A DNA stretch of 22,445 nucleotides from Alphaproteobacteria bacterium. GTDB taxonomy: Bacteria; Pseudomonadota; Alphaproteobacteria; Thalassobaculales; Thalassobaculaceae. Positions 14,815 through 22,384 of this stretch are shown piece after piece. The DNA lies in assembly GCA_028822575.1 (NCBI GenBank), contig JAPKDN010000005.1:1-22445 (forward strand), in the 5' to 3' direction. The position numbers and the translations under genes are program-made. Each line of letters begins with the position of its first letter. Position 1 is the stretch's first letter. The notes under the pieces were generated by a model, which saw nothing but the letters and a program-made list of their open reading frames with translations, had not been told where the DNA came from and made no database searches.

Positions 14815-15846
14815 CTAAACCGTCAAATAACCTTTCACGGTCTCCAACAACCCTAGATCGAGGAAGACCCCCTCCGACTCGGCGCGGGCGCGGCGGGCCA
14901 GTCGGCCATCGCCGGGGACCCGTTCATCGGTGACCTCGGCATAGGCGCTCAGAAAATCCACCACCCTATCCGTGAATCCTGGTCCGTGCAGAATCTCGGG
15001 ATCCATGGCGATGATCGTCTGGCCGCGATTGGCGCCCGCATACCCCTCGACATCGGGATCCGCGTCCTCGAAGGCGAAACGCCCGCCGGTTAGACCCGCC
15101 GCCAATAGTTCCACCATGAAGGCGATGGCGGAACCCTTGTGGCCGGCAAAGGGAAGCAACATGCCCCCATCAGTGGCGGCCTGTGGATCCGTGGTCGGCT
15201 GGCCATGCTTGTCGACGGCGGCGTTAGGCGGAATCGCTTCGCCGGCCTCGGCAGCAACCTTGATTTCCATCAGACTGATGGCGCTGGTCGCCATATCCCA
15301 GACGATCGGCTCGGCGTCGCGACGCGGGCAGGCGAACGCGATCGGATCGGTGCCGAACATTTTCCGGTTCCCGCCATGCGGGGTCATGTGCGGGCGCGAG
15401 ACGACACAAGTGAACGCCACCAACCCGGCCTCAGCCAGCGGCTCCAGGTCATGACGCAACGGACCGATATTGTGGGCATTGCGCAGCACCATGGTGGCGA
15501 TCCCGGCCTCTCGGGTCGCGCCGATGAAATCGTCGCGAAAACGCCGCATCGCGACCTGGCCATAACCATTGTCGCCATCGACCCGCAGCACGCCGGGACG
15601 CACCCGATCCAGGCTGGGCTCGCCCTTGCCGTTCACATGCCCGCCCCTAAGGCCGAACATATAGTTGTACATGGAGAAAAACCCGTGGCTGGCCGGCCCA
15701 TCCCGCTCACAAAGAACGAGCACGTCGGCGAGCACCGCCGCCACGGCCTTTGAACAGCCATTGTTGCGGAAAACGTCATCCGCGAGCCCGCGAGCCTCGG
15801 AGAACGAAAGCTGGACCTTACCCCCGGTTGAACCGGTGTCGCTCAT
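14815..15846 (-). CDS. Ldh_2-family NAD(P)-dependent 2-hydroxyacid dehydrogenase (malate/lactate/sulfolactate dehydrogenase type)
   Basis: A 343-residue member of the malate/L-lactate dehydrogenase type 2 family. Landmarks are the N-terminal ERDGPASHGFF (H54 of the SHG motif), NAHNIGPLRH, the GGNRKMFGTDPIAFACP cofactor-fold stretch and WDMATSAISLMEI, and LLPFAGHKGSAIAFMVELL near 235-252. The family interconverts 2-hydroxy and 2-oxo acids and includes sulfolactate dehydrogenase ComC and delta1-pyrroline/piperideine-2-carboxylate reductases. The ATG at 15846 shares its A with the stop of the upstream ThDP-enzyme gene (TGATG), so the three minus-strand genes are coupled. That position suggests it makes or removes the 2-oxo acid used by the decarboxylase. 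Specificity is not resolved. Confidence 0.87.
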   Translation of the reverse strand: MSDTGSTGGKVQLSFSEARGLADDVFRNNGCSKAVAAVLADVLVLCERDGPASHGFFSMYNYMFGLRGGHVNGKGEPSLDRVRPGVLRVDGDNGYGQVAMRRFRDDFIGATREAGIATMVLRNAHNIGPLRHDLEPLAEAGLVAFTCVVSRPHMTPHGGNRKMFGTDPIAFACPRRDAEPIVWDMATSAISLMEIKVAAEAGEAIPPNAAVDKHGQPTTDPQAATDGGMLLPFAGHKGSAIAFMVELLAAGLTGGRFAFEDADPDVEGYAGANRGQTIIAMDPEILHGPGFTDRVVDFLSAYAEVTDERVPGDGRLARRARAESEGVFLDLGLLETVKGYLTV

Positions 15847-16433
15847 CAAGCGGTGCCGAGCAAGGCCCGGCGGAAGGCGGACTTGCGCTCGCTCGCGTCC
15901 ATCGAGCGCTTGACGACGGGTGGCGGTTCGGTGCTGACACGAAGCAGCACGAAGCTGGAGCTGTTGGAATTGCGCAGGACCTGCGCCGCTTCCTCGATCT
16001 GGTCCTCGCGGACCACCGTGCGGGTCACCGGGATTGCCGAGCCCTGGGCGATGACCTCAAGGTCAACACCGCGTTGGGTGTGGCTCTCCTGATAGCCGGT
16101 CTCACCGTAATGGCCGTTATCGACACAAAGGATCGACAGGTTCGAGGGCTTCATGATCCCAACCGTCGCCAGGGTGCCAACATTCATCAGCAGCTCGCCA
16201 TCGCCAGTCACCACCAGTACCCGCTTGTCGGGGCGGGACAAAGCCAGGCCGAGGCCCATGGCAGTCGCACCGCCCATGGCGCCGGCCATGGTGAAGATAT
16301 TGTCGCCGTCATCCGTCAAATGCGCGATGTCCTTGGAGGCACCAGCGAGGCCGCAAACGATCAGCAGGTCCGAGGGATCGCCGACAATCGCCGGGACGGC
16401 CTGTTTGCGGTCGAGGAGTCTGTCTTCGCTCAT
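15846..16433 (-). CDS. ThDP-dependent decarboxylase, pyrophosphate-binding (beta/ComE-like) subunit
   Basis: This 195-residue protein corresponds to the C-terminal third of a ThDP-dependent decarboxylase. The diphosphate/Mg motif starts at GDGELLMN (GDG 77-79) and ends at the conserved Asn in LCVDNGHYGETG (N106), preceded by MAGAMGGATAMGLGLAL. As a stand-alone subunit it resembles sulfopyruvate decarboxylase ComE; phosphonopyruvate decarboxylase and acetolactate synthase share the fold. It needs the N-terminal-domain partner encoded 61 bases upstream to form the active site at the subunit interface. GGAAG about 8 bases before the ATG supports the start, and the stop overlaps the dehydrogenase start. 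Confidence 0.85.
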   Translation of the reverse strand: MSEDRLLDRKQAVPAIVGDPSDLLIVCGLAGASKDIAHLTDDGDNIFTMAGAMGGATAMGLGLALSRPDKRVLVVTGDGELLMNVGTLATVGIMKPSNLSILCVDNGHYGETGYQESHTQRGVDLEVIAQGSAIPVTRTVVREDQIEEAAQVLRNSNSSSFVLLRVSTEPPPVVKRSMDASERKSAFRRALLGTA

Positions 16434-16494
16434 GTCATTTCTTCCAATACAAATCGGCTTCCAATTTAACCCGTCATAAAGGCAACTCGGGCAA

Positions 16495-17043
16495 TCAAAA
16501 CGCCTTGGCGCCGATCAGCTTCTGGGTCAGTAGGACAGCAACGCCCTGGTTCGATTTATAGGCCATGTTGAGGGCGGCCTGGACGGTCGGCACCACCTCC
16601 TCTGGCCCCTCGGCGCGCAGGCAATGCATTCCCATCGCCTCGACCACCGGTTGAACGGCGGTGCCCATCGGGACCTGCCAGGGGTTCATCTCGCCGAACT
16701 CGCCGCGCATGGTGACCAGGGTGACAAAGGGGAATTGCCCTCCCTTGACCAACGCGAACATGTTCACACAATTGCCGACGCCACTGGATTGCATCAAAAG
16801 CACAGCTTTCTTGCCGCCGAGATGCGCGCCGGCGCACATCGCCACACCCTCTTCCTCGGTGGTCAACGGAACCGAGACCACTTCAGGATCTTCGATGGAC
16901 CGGTTGATCAGGGTTTTGTGACCGCCATCCGGCACATAACAGAACAGGTTGACGTCGTTCTCGCGCAGAAGGGTGAAGAGATCTTCCTGCCAAGGGACTG
17001 CGGTCCCATATTCGGTGCTCATGATAGCTGCCCGGTTGATCAT
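16495..17043 (-). CDS. ThDP-dependent decarboxylase, pyrimidine-binding (alpha/ComD-like) subunit
   Basis: This 182-residue protein is the N-terminal PYR domain of a split ThDP decarboxylase. CYVPDGGHKTLI (35-46) resembles the VPDS segment of ComD, TTEEEGVAMCAGAHLGGKKA contains the glutamate (about E65) that activates the cofactor's N1', and MQSSGVGNCVN is the usual following turn. No central transhydrogenase-like domain is present, which is the layout of sulfopyruvate decarboxylase ComD/ComE. ATG at 17043 is preferred because GGGGA precedes it; ATG at 17022 is the alternative. It heads the minus-strand operon and diverges from the deacetylase pair over 256 bases. Confidence 0.84.
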   Translation of the reverse strand: MINRAAIMSTEYGTAVPWQEDLFTLLRENDVNLFCYVPDGGHKTLINRSIEDPEVVSVPLTTEEEGVAMCAGAHLGGKKAVLLMQSSGVGNCVNMFALVKGGQFPFVTLVTMRGEFGEMNPWQVPMGTAVQPVVEAMGMHCLRAEGPEEVVPTVQAALNMAYKSNQGVAVLLTQKLIGAKAF

Positions 17044-17299
17044 TGTTTGATCCCCAACTCTGCGACGTTAAGCGCGGCATCTCAATAGGCTCCAGAATCA
17101 GTGCCTGTTTTATCGGATACGTGGGCTAGCTAATCGTTTTCGGCCGTTGGCAGCAGGCAGCCGAGGTGTCTTGGTTCGCTTTTGCGCTTTTAAACCGCCA
17201 CCAATCCAAGCACCAACCTCCCGCACCTAATCTCTTGCCAAGTCCCCCCATAGCAGCCAACCTTCGGGTTTCTGAATGCAATTTCCGGAGCCCAGATCG

Positions 17300-18205
17300 A
17301 TGGAGCCCGACCGTTTTCCCTATAGTCCGATCGTCGACCGACCAAAACTGCGTTGGCCGAAAGGCGAGCGAGTGGCCGTCTGGGTATTGCCGAATGTAGA
17401 GCATTACGAATACCAACCCGTCTTCCAGAACGTGCGCGATCCCTGGCCGCGGTCACCGCACCCCGATGTGTTCGGCTACGGCGACAAGGATTATGGCAAT
17501 CGGGTCGGTTTTTGGCGCATGACGGACTTGATGGACAAGCACGATATCCGCTGCACCATCTCTCTGAATTTCTCGGTGATCGAACATTACCCGGAGATTT
17601 TCGAGGCCATGGAGGCGCGCAACTACGACTACCTCTGCCACGGCATCTACAATACCCGATATCTTTGGAACCTGCCCGAGGAAGAAGAACGGGCGGTAAT
17701 CCGTGATTGCGTGGATACGCTACGCAAGGCGACGGGGAAGCAATTGCCCGGCTGGTTCGGCCCAGCGGCGAGTTTCACCATCAACACGCCCGATCTGGTG
17801 GCCGAACTCGGCATCAAATACATTAGCGACTGGTATCACGACGACCAGCCTTTCCCAATGAAAACCCGGTCCGGAAAGCCATTAATCACCGTGCCCTATT
17901 CCATGGATATCAACGACGCCATCGAGTATCGGTACCACACCGAGGGTGAGGAGTTTTGCCGGATGATTTGTGATCACTTCGACACGCTATACCGCGAAGG
18001 TGCCAAGAGTGGTCGGGTAATGGCGATCGCGTTGCACCCCTACCTGTACGGCACCCCCCATCGAATCCGTTATCTTGACAAAGCATTGGCTTATATCAAA
18101 GAGCATAGCGATGTGTGGTGGGCAACGGGCGAAGAGATCGCCGACCATTATACCGCGCATTGTTTGCCCGATGTTCAGGTCCACCTCGCCTCCAGGGAGG
18201 GTTGA
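17300..18205 (+). CDS. Polysaccharide-deacetylase-family hydrolase, PuuE-like (copy 1)
   Basis: A 301-residue NodB-fold protein of the subfamily containing the metal-independent allantoinase PuuE. Typical segments are WVLPNVEHYEY (E34), YGNRVGFWRMTDLMDKH (65-81), CHGIYNTRY (H114), LPGWFGPAASFTINTPDLV, SDWYHDDQPFPM, VPYSMDINDAIEYR and ALHPYLYGTPHRIRYLD (H246). The canonical NodB TFDDG metal motif is not present, which also holds for PuuE-type members. The likely reaction is hydrolysis of a C-N bond in a small cyclic or N-acyl compound rather than a polymer; no signal peptide is seen. ATG at 17300 follows GGAG by 9 bases; ATG at 17276 is possible. A second copy starts 3 bases after its stop. 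Confidence 0.82.
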   Translation: MEPDRFPYSPIVDRPKLRWPKGERVAVWVLPNVEHYEYQPVFQNVRDPWPRSPHPDVFGYGDKDYGNRVGFWRMTDLMDKHDIRCTISLNFSVIEHYPEIFEAMEARNYDYLCHGIYNTRYLWNLPEEEERAVIRDCVDTLRKATGKQLPGWFGPAASFTINTPDLVAELGIKYISDWYHDDQPFPMKTRSGKPLITVPYSMDINDAIEYRYHTEGEEFCRMICDHFDTLYREGAKSGRVMAIALHPYLYGTPHRIRYLDKALAYIKEHSDVWWATGEEIADHYTAHCLPDVQVHLASREG

Positions 18206-18208
18206 GCC

Positions 18209-19141
18209 ATGAACGACGGTACCACCAACCTGTCTCAAACCACCCGTTACCGCCAAGGCGCCGGCTATGACCATGGGCACTTCCCTTACTCTCCCTTGAG
18301 TGAGCGCAAACCCGTTGCCTGGCCAGGTGGTGCGAAAATCGCCTGGTGTGTGTATCTCTACCTAGAATATCTCGAACTGGCCCCACCCGAAGGTACCGTG
18401 CGTGACCCACGTTATGGCGGCGCCCTGGGTAGTCACTTTCCGGACTATCTCAACTACTCACATCGGGAGCACGGCAACCGCGTGGGGTTCTGGCGCGTGC
18501 TAGACCTCCTGGACAAATACGGCATTAAGCCGACCGTCCCGGTCAACGCCATGCTGGCCGAGCGTTACCCCCGCATGGTCGAGGAGTGTGTAAAGCGGGG
18601 CTGGGAGATAGCCGGACACGGGGTCAGCGCGACCCAGATGATAGCGTCCCACCTTAGCGAAGAAGAGGAGCGCGCTGTTATCGGTCGGTCGTTGGACACC
18701 CTGCAGAAAGTATCAGGCGTCCGCCCCAAGGGCTGGTTCGGCCAGGACTTTTCTCAAAGCGCGCAGACCCCCGCATTGTTGTCGGAAGCCGGCTTGCGAT
18801 ACGTGGCTGACTTTCCAAACGATGACACGCCCTACGCCACCAACCACGGCGTGCTGATCTGCATGCCCAACCATGCGGAATGGGACGACACACAAATGAT
18901 GGCGATACGCCGCCTGATGCCCTGGCGCTGGTGCGACGTGGTGAGCGAGGCCTTCGACTATCTGCACGCCGAAGCGCATCCTGCGGGCACGGTGATGACG
19001 CTGGCCATCCACCCCTGGTTGCTGGGTCAGGCTCATCGGATCAAATACCTGGACGCGGCCTTGGCGAAAATGACCGCCTATGGCGACGTCTGGCAGGCCA
19101 ACGCTGGCGACGTAGCAACGCATTGGCGAGAGGCGCAGTAG
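18209..19141 (+). CDS. Polysaccharide-deacetylase-family hydrolase, PuuE-like (copy 2)
   Basis: A 310-residue paralogue of the preceding protein, sharing the order FPYSP, HGNRVGFWRVLDLLDKYGI (88-106), GHGVSATQM (H137), LSEEEERAVI, PKGWFGQDFS and AIHPWLLGQAHRIKYLD (H268). In the substrate-facing parts it differs: ADFPNDDTPY and CMPNHAEWDDTQM replace SDWYHDDQPFPM and VPYSMDINDA. The tandem copies are therefore probably a heteromer or enzymes with different substrates. GGGAGG lies 8 bases before the ATG, and only 3 bases separate the two genes, so they are one operon. Substrate unknown; allantoinase-like ring opening is one option among several. Confidence 0.82.
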   Translation: MNDGTTNLSQTTRYRQGAGYDHGHFPYSPLSERKPVAWPGGAKIAWCVYLYLEYLELAPPEGTVRDPRYGGALGSHFPDYLNYSHREHGNRVGFWRVLDLLDKYGIKPTVPVNAMLAERYPRMVEECVKRGWEIAGHGVSATQMIASHLSEEEERAVIGRSLDTLQKVSGVRPKGWFGQDFSQSAQTPALLSEAGLRYVADFPNDDTPYATNHGVLICMPNHAEWDDTQMMAIRRLMPWRWCDVVSEAFDYLHAEAHPAGTVMTLAIHPWLLGQAHRIKYLDAALAKMTAYGDVWQANAGDVATHWREAQ

Positions 19142-19171
19142 GACCGTGGCTTCGTCCGATGAGATCGGTAT

Positions 19172-19195
19172 CGGTTTGAAAAATAACCAAAACCG
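19172..19195. promoter_or_regulatory. Inverted repeat downstream of the deacetylase pair
   Basis: CGGTTT (19172-19177) and AAACCG (19190-19195) form a perfect 6-base dyad around a 12-base AT-rich loop, 30 bases after the second deacetylase stop and about 35 bases before a TATAAT. It could terminate the deacetylase operon or act as an operator for the following gene; there is no T run to favour termination. Confidence 0.3.
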
Positions 19196-19227
19196 GACTT
19201 GGGCGCGTGAAACGCTTTCGGTTAAAC

Positions 19228-19233
19228 TATAAT
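19228..19233 (+). promoter_or_regulatory. Consensus -10 box before the PPOX-family gene
   Basis: A perfect TATAAT stands 33 bases before the ATG at 19266, a good distance for a short leader. No good -35 hexamer lies 16-18 bases upstream; that position overlaps the small dyad GCGTgaaACGC (19205-19215), which may be a regulator site. This suggests the gene is transcribed independently of the deacetylase operon. Confidence 0.4.
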
Positions 19234-19265
19234 CCCCTCATATCCAATAATTGGGAGCCAAAGCC

Positions 19266-19889
19266 ATGGACGCCGTCCAGGAAATCACCAACTCAGAGGA
19301 TCTCCGCGAACGCTATGGCGAGCCGAGCGAGCGCGCGGTGTTGAAGCAGATCGATCATATCGACGCGCATTGCCGAGCATTCATTGCGCTCTCGCCATTT
19401 TTAGTGATCGGAACCCAGGGGGCTGACGGCATGAGTGATGTTTCGCCCAAGGGCGACGCGCCGGGCTTCGTGTTGATCAGTGACGAGAAGACGCTGGTGG
19501 TCCCGGACCGGCCCGGAAACAACCGAACCGACACCCTGCTCAACCTGCTGGATAATCCAGGGGTCGGGTTGATCTTCCTGGTGCCGGGGGTGAACGAAAC
19601 ACTCAGAGTGAACGGGACCGCGCGGATCGTGACCGACGCGGCGGTGCTGGAAGCCATGTTGGTCAATGATCGCCCGCCTCGGTCGGCGATCGTGATTGAC
19701 GTAAAGGAGGTCTACCTGCACTGCGCCAAGGCATTGATCCGCTCAAAATTGTGGACCGACGCGCACAAAATAGAGCGAAAATCCTTTCCAACCCTGGGCC
19801 AGATCATCACCGACCAGATCGGTCGGGGTGATGACGTGGCGGAAGCGGATAAGAGCATCGAAGAGGGTTACCGCTCCAAGCTCTATTGA
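19266..19889 (+). CDS. Pyridoxamine 5'-phosphate oxidase-family FMN-binding protein
   Basis: A 207-residue split-barrel flavin-binding protein. The segments FIALSPFLVIGTQGADGMSDVSPKGDAPGFV, LVVPDRPGNNRTDTLLNLLDNPGVGLIFLVPG and ETLRVNGTARI are typical of the large PPOX-like subfamily with long N- and C-terminal helices (the MSMEG_1061/DR2398 type), not of true PdxH. Members bind FMN, sometimes F420 or haem, and act on poorly defined substrates. ATG at 19266 follows GGGAG; an in-frame TTG at 19251 is less likely. It follows the deacetylase pair by 124 bases but seems to have its own promoter. Cytoplasmic. Confidence 0.85.
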   Translation: MDAVQEITNSEDLRERYGEPSERAVLKQIDHIDAHCRAFIALSPFLVIGTQGADGMSDVSPKGDAPGFVLISDEKTLVVPDRPGNNRTDTLLNLLDNPGVGLIFLVPGVNETLRVNGTARIVTDAAVLEAMLVNDRPPRSAIVIDVKEVYLHCAKALIRSKLWTDAHKIERKSFPTLGQIITDQIGRGDDVAEADKSIEEGYRSKLY

Positions 19890-19963
19890 GCCCAGAGACA
19901 CCAGACGCGAGGCCTCACGCAACTTTGAAGCGAATTTTCTCTTAAATTCAGACACAAAGGCCG

Positions 19964-20716
19964 ATGTCGCAACGGGTCGCCACCGTCATGTGGCACCAAT
20001 TCAAAGAGGCGTGCCGCTTGCCAAATTTAAAGAAACTCGCGCCAGTGATCGTCCTTTTCGTCGGGCTTGGCCTCGTCTTCGCCACCGGGGCTGACACATA
20101 TTTTTCTGTGACGGCCTTGCGCGAACACCGCGATGCCCTGACAGCGTTCGTCACCGAGCGCTATATCCTCGCACCAGTGATCTTCTGTGCGATCTACGCA
20201 ATTTCTACCGCGCTCTCGGTACCCGGAGGAACGCTGCTCACGGTCAGTGGCGGCTTTCTGTTCGGCGCGGTGTTTGGTGTCGCCTACTCGGTACTCGGCG
20301 CTACAGTCGGCGCAACCTTGCTGTTCCTGGCCGCCCGCACCGCTTTTGGCGACTTGCTGCGGCGGCGCGCCGGCTCCGGAATCGACCGGATGCGGGAAGG
20401 CTTTCAAAAGAATGCGTTGAGCTATCTATTGTTCCTGCGGCTAGTGCCCGTCTTTCCGTTTTTCCTGATCAATCTCGTCCCAGCCTTTCTCAATGTGCGG
20501 CTCCCGGTCTATGTGATCGGGACCTTTATCGGGATAATTCCAGGCTCGCTCGTGTTTACCCTTGTCGGCAGCGGCGTAGACGAAATCTTCGCCCGAGGCG
20601 AGGATCTAACCCTGTCCTCGGTATTCAGCGTCGAAATGATGTTGGGTTTCACCGGCCTCGGCTTGCTGCCGCTGCTCCCGGTTATCTACAAGCGGATTCG
20701 CAGCTCGGCGTCGTAG
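19964..20716 (+). CDS. TVP38/TMEM64-family (DedA-like) membrane protein
   Basis: A 250-residue integral membrane protein. A first helix lies at about 27-43, followed by a periplasmic stretch and then the SNARE-associated/VTT core: SVPGGTLLTVSGGFLFGAVFGVAYSVLGATVGATLLFLAAR with the conserved GG..FG...G....G...GA pattern, FLRLVPVFPFFLINLVPAF, and GTFIGIIPGSLVFTLVGSG. Several further helices follow, ending in a basic tail. DedA/VTT-domain proteins are linked to lipid scrambling and envelope homeostasis. ATG at 19964 has AAGG close upstream; ATG at 19988 is an alternative. The gene stands alone between the PPOX-family and DUF2333 genes. Confidence 0.88.
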   Translation: MSQRVATVMWHQFKEACRLPNLKKLAPVIVLFVGLGLVFATGADTYFSVTALREHRDALTAFVTERYILAPVIFCAIYAISTALSVPGGTLLTVSGGFLFGAVFGVAYSVLGATVGATLLFLAARTAFGDLLRRRAGSGIDRMREGFQKNALSYLLFLRLVPVFPFFLINLVPAFLNVRLPVYVIGTFIGIIPGSLVFTLVGSGVDEIFARGEDLTLSSVFSVEMMLGFTGLGLLPLLPVIYKRIRSSAS

Positions 20717-21084
20717 CGCAGGTTTGTAGCGGGCGACGGCTACCGATAAGGGGAATGGTGTCTCTCCCAGGGCCAACTCTATACTTACCAGTCGATTCCC
20801 AGACCGAGGGCGATTTCGAGGCAAGAGCTGGGCCGGGGCCGAGGTTGGGGCAAGGACAGGGGTGAATGGAGGCACCCAAAGGCACAGCCGGGCTCAGTTT
20901 TTCGACCCATGCCCGGGTATTCATCTGGATTTTTTGTAGTCACTTGGTAATAAAATCATCGGAAAATTCGACGTCTTTTCAAACGCTTGCAAACCGGGGT
21001 ATCCCGACTCGCAACGATCGTGCATTTTGCAATCCTGCGCATCACGCTTATCTAAAGCTAACTCAGCACTGCTGGACGCCTCAT
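20717..21084. other. 368-base gap without a convincing gene
   Basis: An open frame runs upstream of the next gene from 20866, but it has no family resemblance and lacks a ribosome site, so I do not call it coding. The gap holds a short GGGTG...CACCC hairpin (around 20859-20878), a T6 run near 20930, and a promoter-like pair near 21027-21054. Composition becomes more AT-rich from about 20920 onward, consistent with regulatory DNA of the following gene. Confidence 0.5.
21027..21054 (+). promoter_or_regulatory. Sigma-70-like promoter candidate before the DUF2333 gene
   Basis: TTGCAA (21027-21032) and TATCTA (21049-21054) are separated by 16 bases, about 30 bases upstream of the ATG at 21085. 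Both boxes match the consensus at four or more positions. The ribosome site before the ATG is weak. Confidence 0.35.
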
Positions 21085-22062
21085 ATGACACGTCATGAAC
21101 TTGATTGGGAAGATGAGTACAGCGCGCCCAAGCTCAGAATCGTGCCGCGCGTGGCACGGGCCGGCGGAATGGGTATCGTCGGCCTGATTGGTCTGGTGGT
21201 GCTTTATTACGTCATCGGCATGGCCATGACTCACCGAGTCTCCGACGATATTAGCTTCGAGGCGGAGAACGTGGACCTGGGCGCCAGCCGGTCGGTGGCG
21301 ATTACCGCAGCCTTGATCGATCGCGAAGTCAATGTGAACGACTGGGTCGCCAACGATCCGTTTTTCAAGCCCGGCGCGTTGCTTGATAACATGCCGAATT
21401 TTCAGCAGGGCGTGATTTATTCCCTCTCGCGTTTCGCGTTGGAATTATCGGACCAGTTAGGCCGTACCCGTGGCTCAAGCGAGGTCGACAAGGATCTCGA
21501 CAAAGCGGCCGGGCTGTTGAAATACCCAGGTAATATCTGGATGTGGGACTTCTCCACGTCCTGGAAGCCGACGGCCCCGTCCGAGGATCAATACAAGGCC
21601 GCGCGCCAATCGCTGCTCGCCTATAACAAACGCTTGGCGTCGGGTGAGGCGATGTTTGAGCGTCGCGCAGATAATTTACAGGCGACGCTGCTGCGGTTTA
21701 CCGCCGATATCGGTTCCAGCTCGGCGATTATCGACCAGCACCTGACCCTGGCCGGCGGCTGGGGCTTTGATACCACCGTCGATGATGTCTTCTATTCCTC
21801 CAAGGGGCGGCTCTACGGCTATTACATGATTTTGCGCGAGATGGGCCAGGATTTCGACAAGGTAATCGCCGATCGCGAGTTGACGTCGTCCTGGGCCCGG
21901 ATGCTGGAATCCCTGAGGCAGGCGGCGGGCCTGGATCCACTCGTCGTCGTCAACGGCGCAACCGACGGCGCGGTGATGCCCAGCCATCTGGCGTCACTTG
22001 GCTTCTATCTGCTACGGGCCCGCACCCAGCTTCGCGAAATCGTCAATATTTTGCAGAAATAG
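21085..22062 (+). CDS. DUF2333 family protein, membrane-anchored
   Basis: A 325-residue protein with a short basic cytoplasmic N-terminus, one membrane helix at about 30-48 (IVGLIGLVVLYYVIGMAM) and a large domain outside the membrane. Conserved family stretches are LDNMPNFQQGVIYSLSRFALELSD, GRTRGSSEVDKDLDKAAGLLKYPG, STSWKPTAPSE, YNKRLASGEAMFERRADNLQATL, YSSKGRLYGYYMILREMG and the C-terminal GFYLLRARTQLREIVNIL. Function of the family is unknown. ATG at 21085 is chosen because the family begins just before the helix and the upstream extension to 20866 shows no conservation. It is monocistronic as far as the window shows. Confidence 0.88.
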   Translation: MTRHELDWEDEYSAPKLRIVPRVARAGGMGIVGLIGLVVLYYVIGMAMTHRVSDDISFEAENVDLGASRSVAITAALIDREVNVNDWVANDPFFKPGALLDNMPNFQQGVIYSLSRFALELSDQLGRTRGSSEVDKDLDKAAGLLKYPGNIWMWDFSTSWKPTAPSEDQYKAARQSLLAYNKRLASGEAMFERRADNLQATLLRFTADIGSSSAIIDQHLTLAGGWGFDTTVDDVFYSSKGRLYGYYMILREMGQDFDKVIADRELTSSWARMLESLRQAAGLDPLVVVNGATDGAVMPSHLASLGFYLLRARTQLREIVNILQK

Positions 22063-22147
22063 GATCGATGAGGCTAATTTCGCATCCCTCGGATTACGAA
22101 AAACGCCTTGCCGCGAGACATGCTCGCCGTCTCAACTTCCGCCGTGC

Positions 22148-22381
22148 CTAAGGGGAGCCGTCCTCCAGACGATCGATCTTCCCGTGCATAAGTTCGTTCT
22201 CCATCGTGGTCTCACCGACTTTGCCCTGCAGGCGGGGAATTTTGTCGTGGTGGTGGTCGCGGACTCGCTCCTTGTGCGCCATTTCAGCAGTGCGCTCGAC
22301 CCGGTCACGCCAATCCGAGGCAGGGCGGCGGTCATCTTCAACTCCCGTGACCGCAATTCCAAGGACGCGCCGCGCCGGCGG
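22148..22381 (-). pseudogene. Decayed IS3-type transposase OrfA fragment
   Basis: In one minus-strand frame a 77-codon open stretch between two TAG stops reads SDWRDRVERTAEMAHKER, then DKIPRLQGKVGETTMENELM and HGKIDRLEDGSP. This resembles the C-terminal coiled coil of IS3-family OrfA proteins, which typically read EIARLKAKVGEITMDNELL...KI..LEAGRPLARRRS. After the amber codon at 22150-22148 the frame continues ARRKLRRR, so the stop appears to have replaced the leucine of PLARRR. There is no suitable start, no helix-turn-helix part and no OrfB downstream, so it is a remnant. The family match is from memory of typical sequences, not from a search. Confidence 0.5.
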
Positions 22382-22384
22382 CTA

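Noticed and set aside
20866..21084. N-terminal extension of the DUF2333 protein to an ATG at 20866
   Set aside because: No ribosome site, no family resemblance, and a promoter-like pair lies inside it; the family starts just before its membrane helix, matching ATG 21085.
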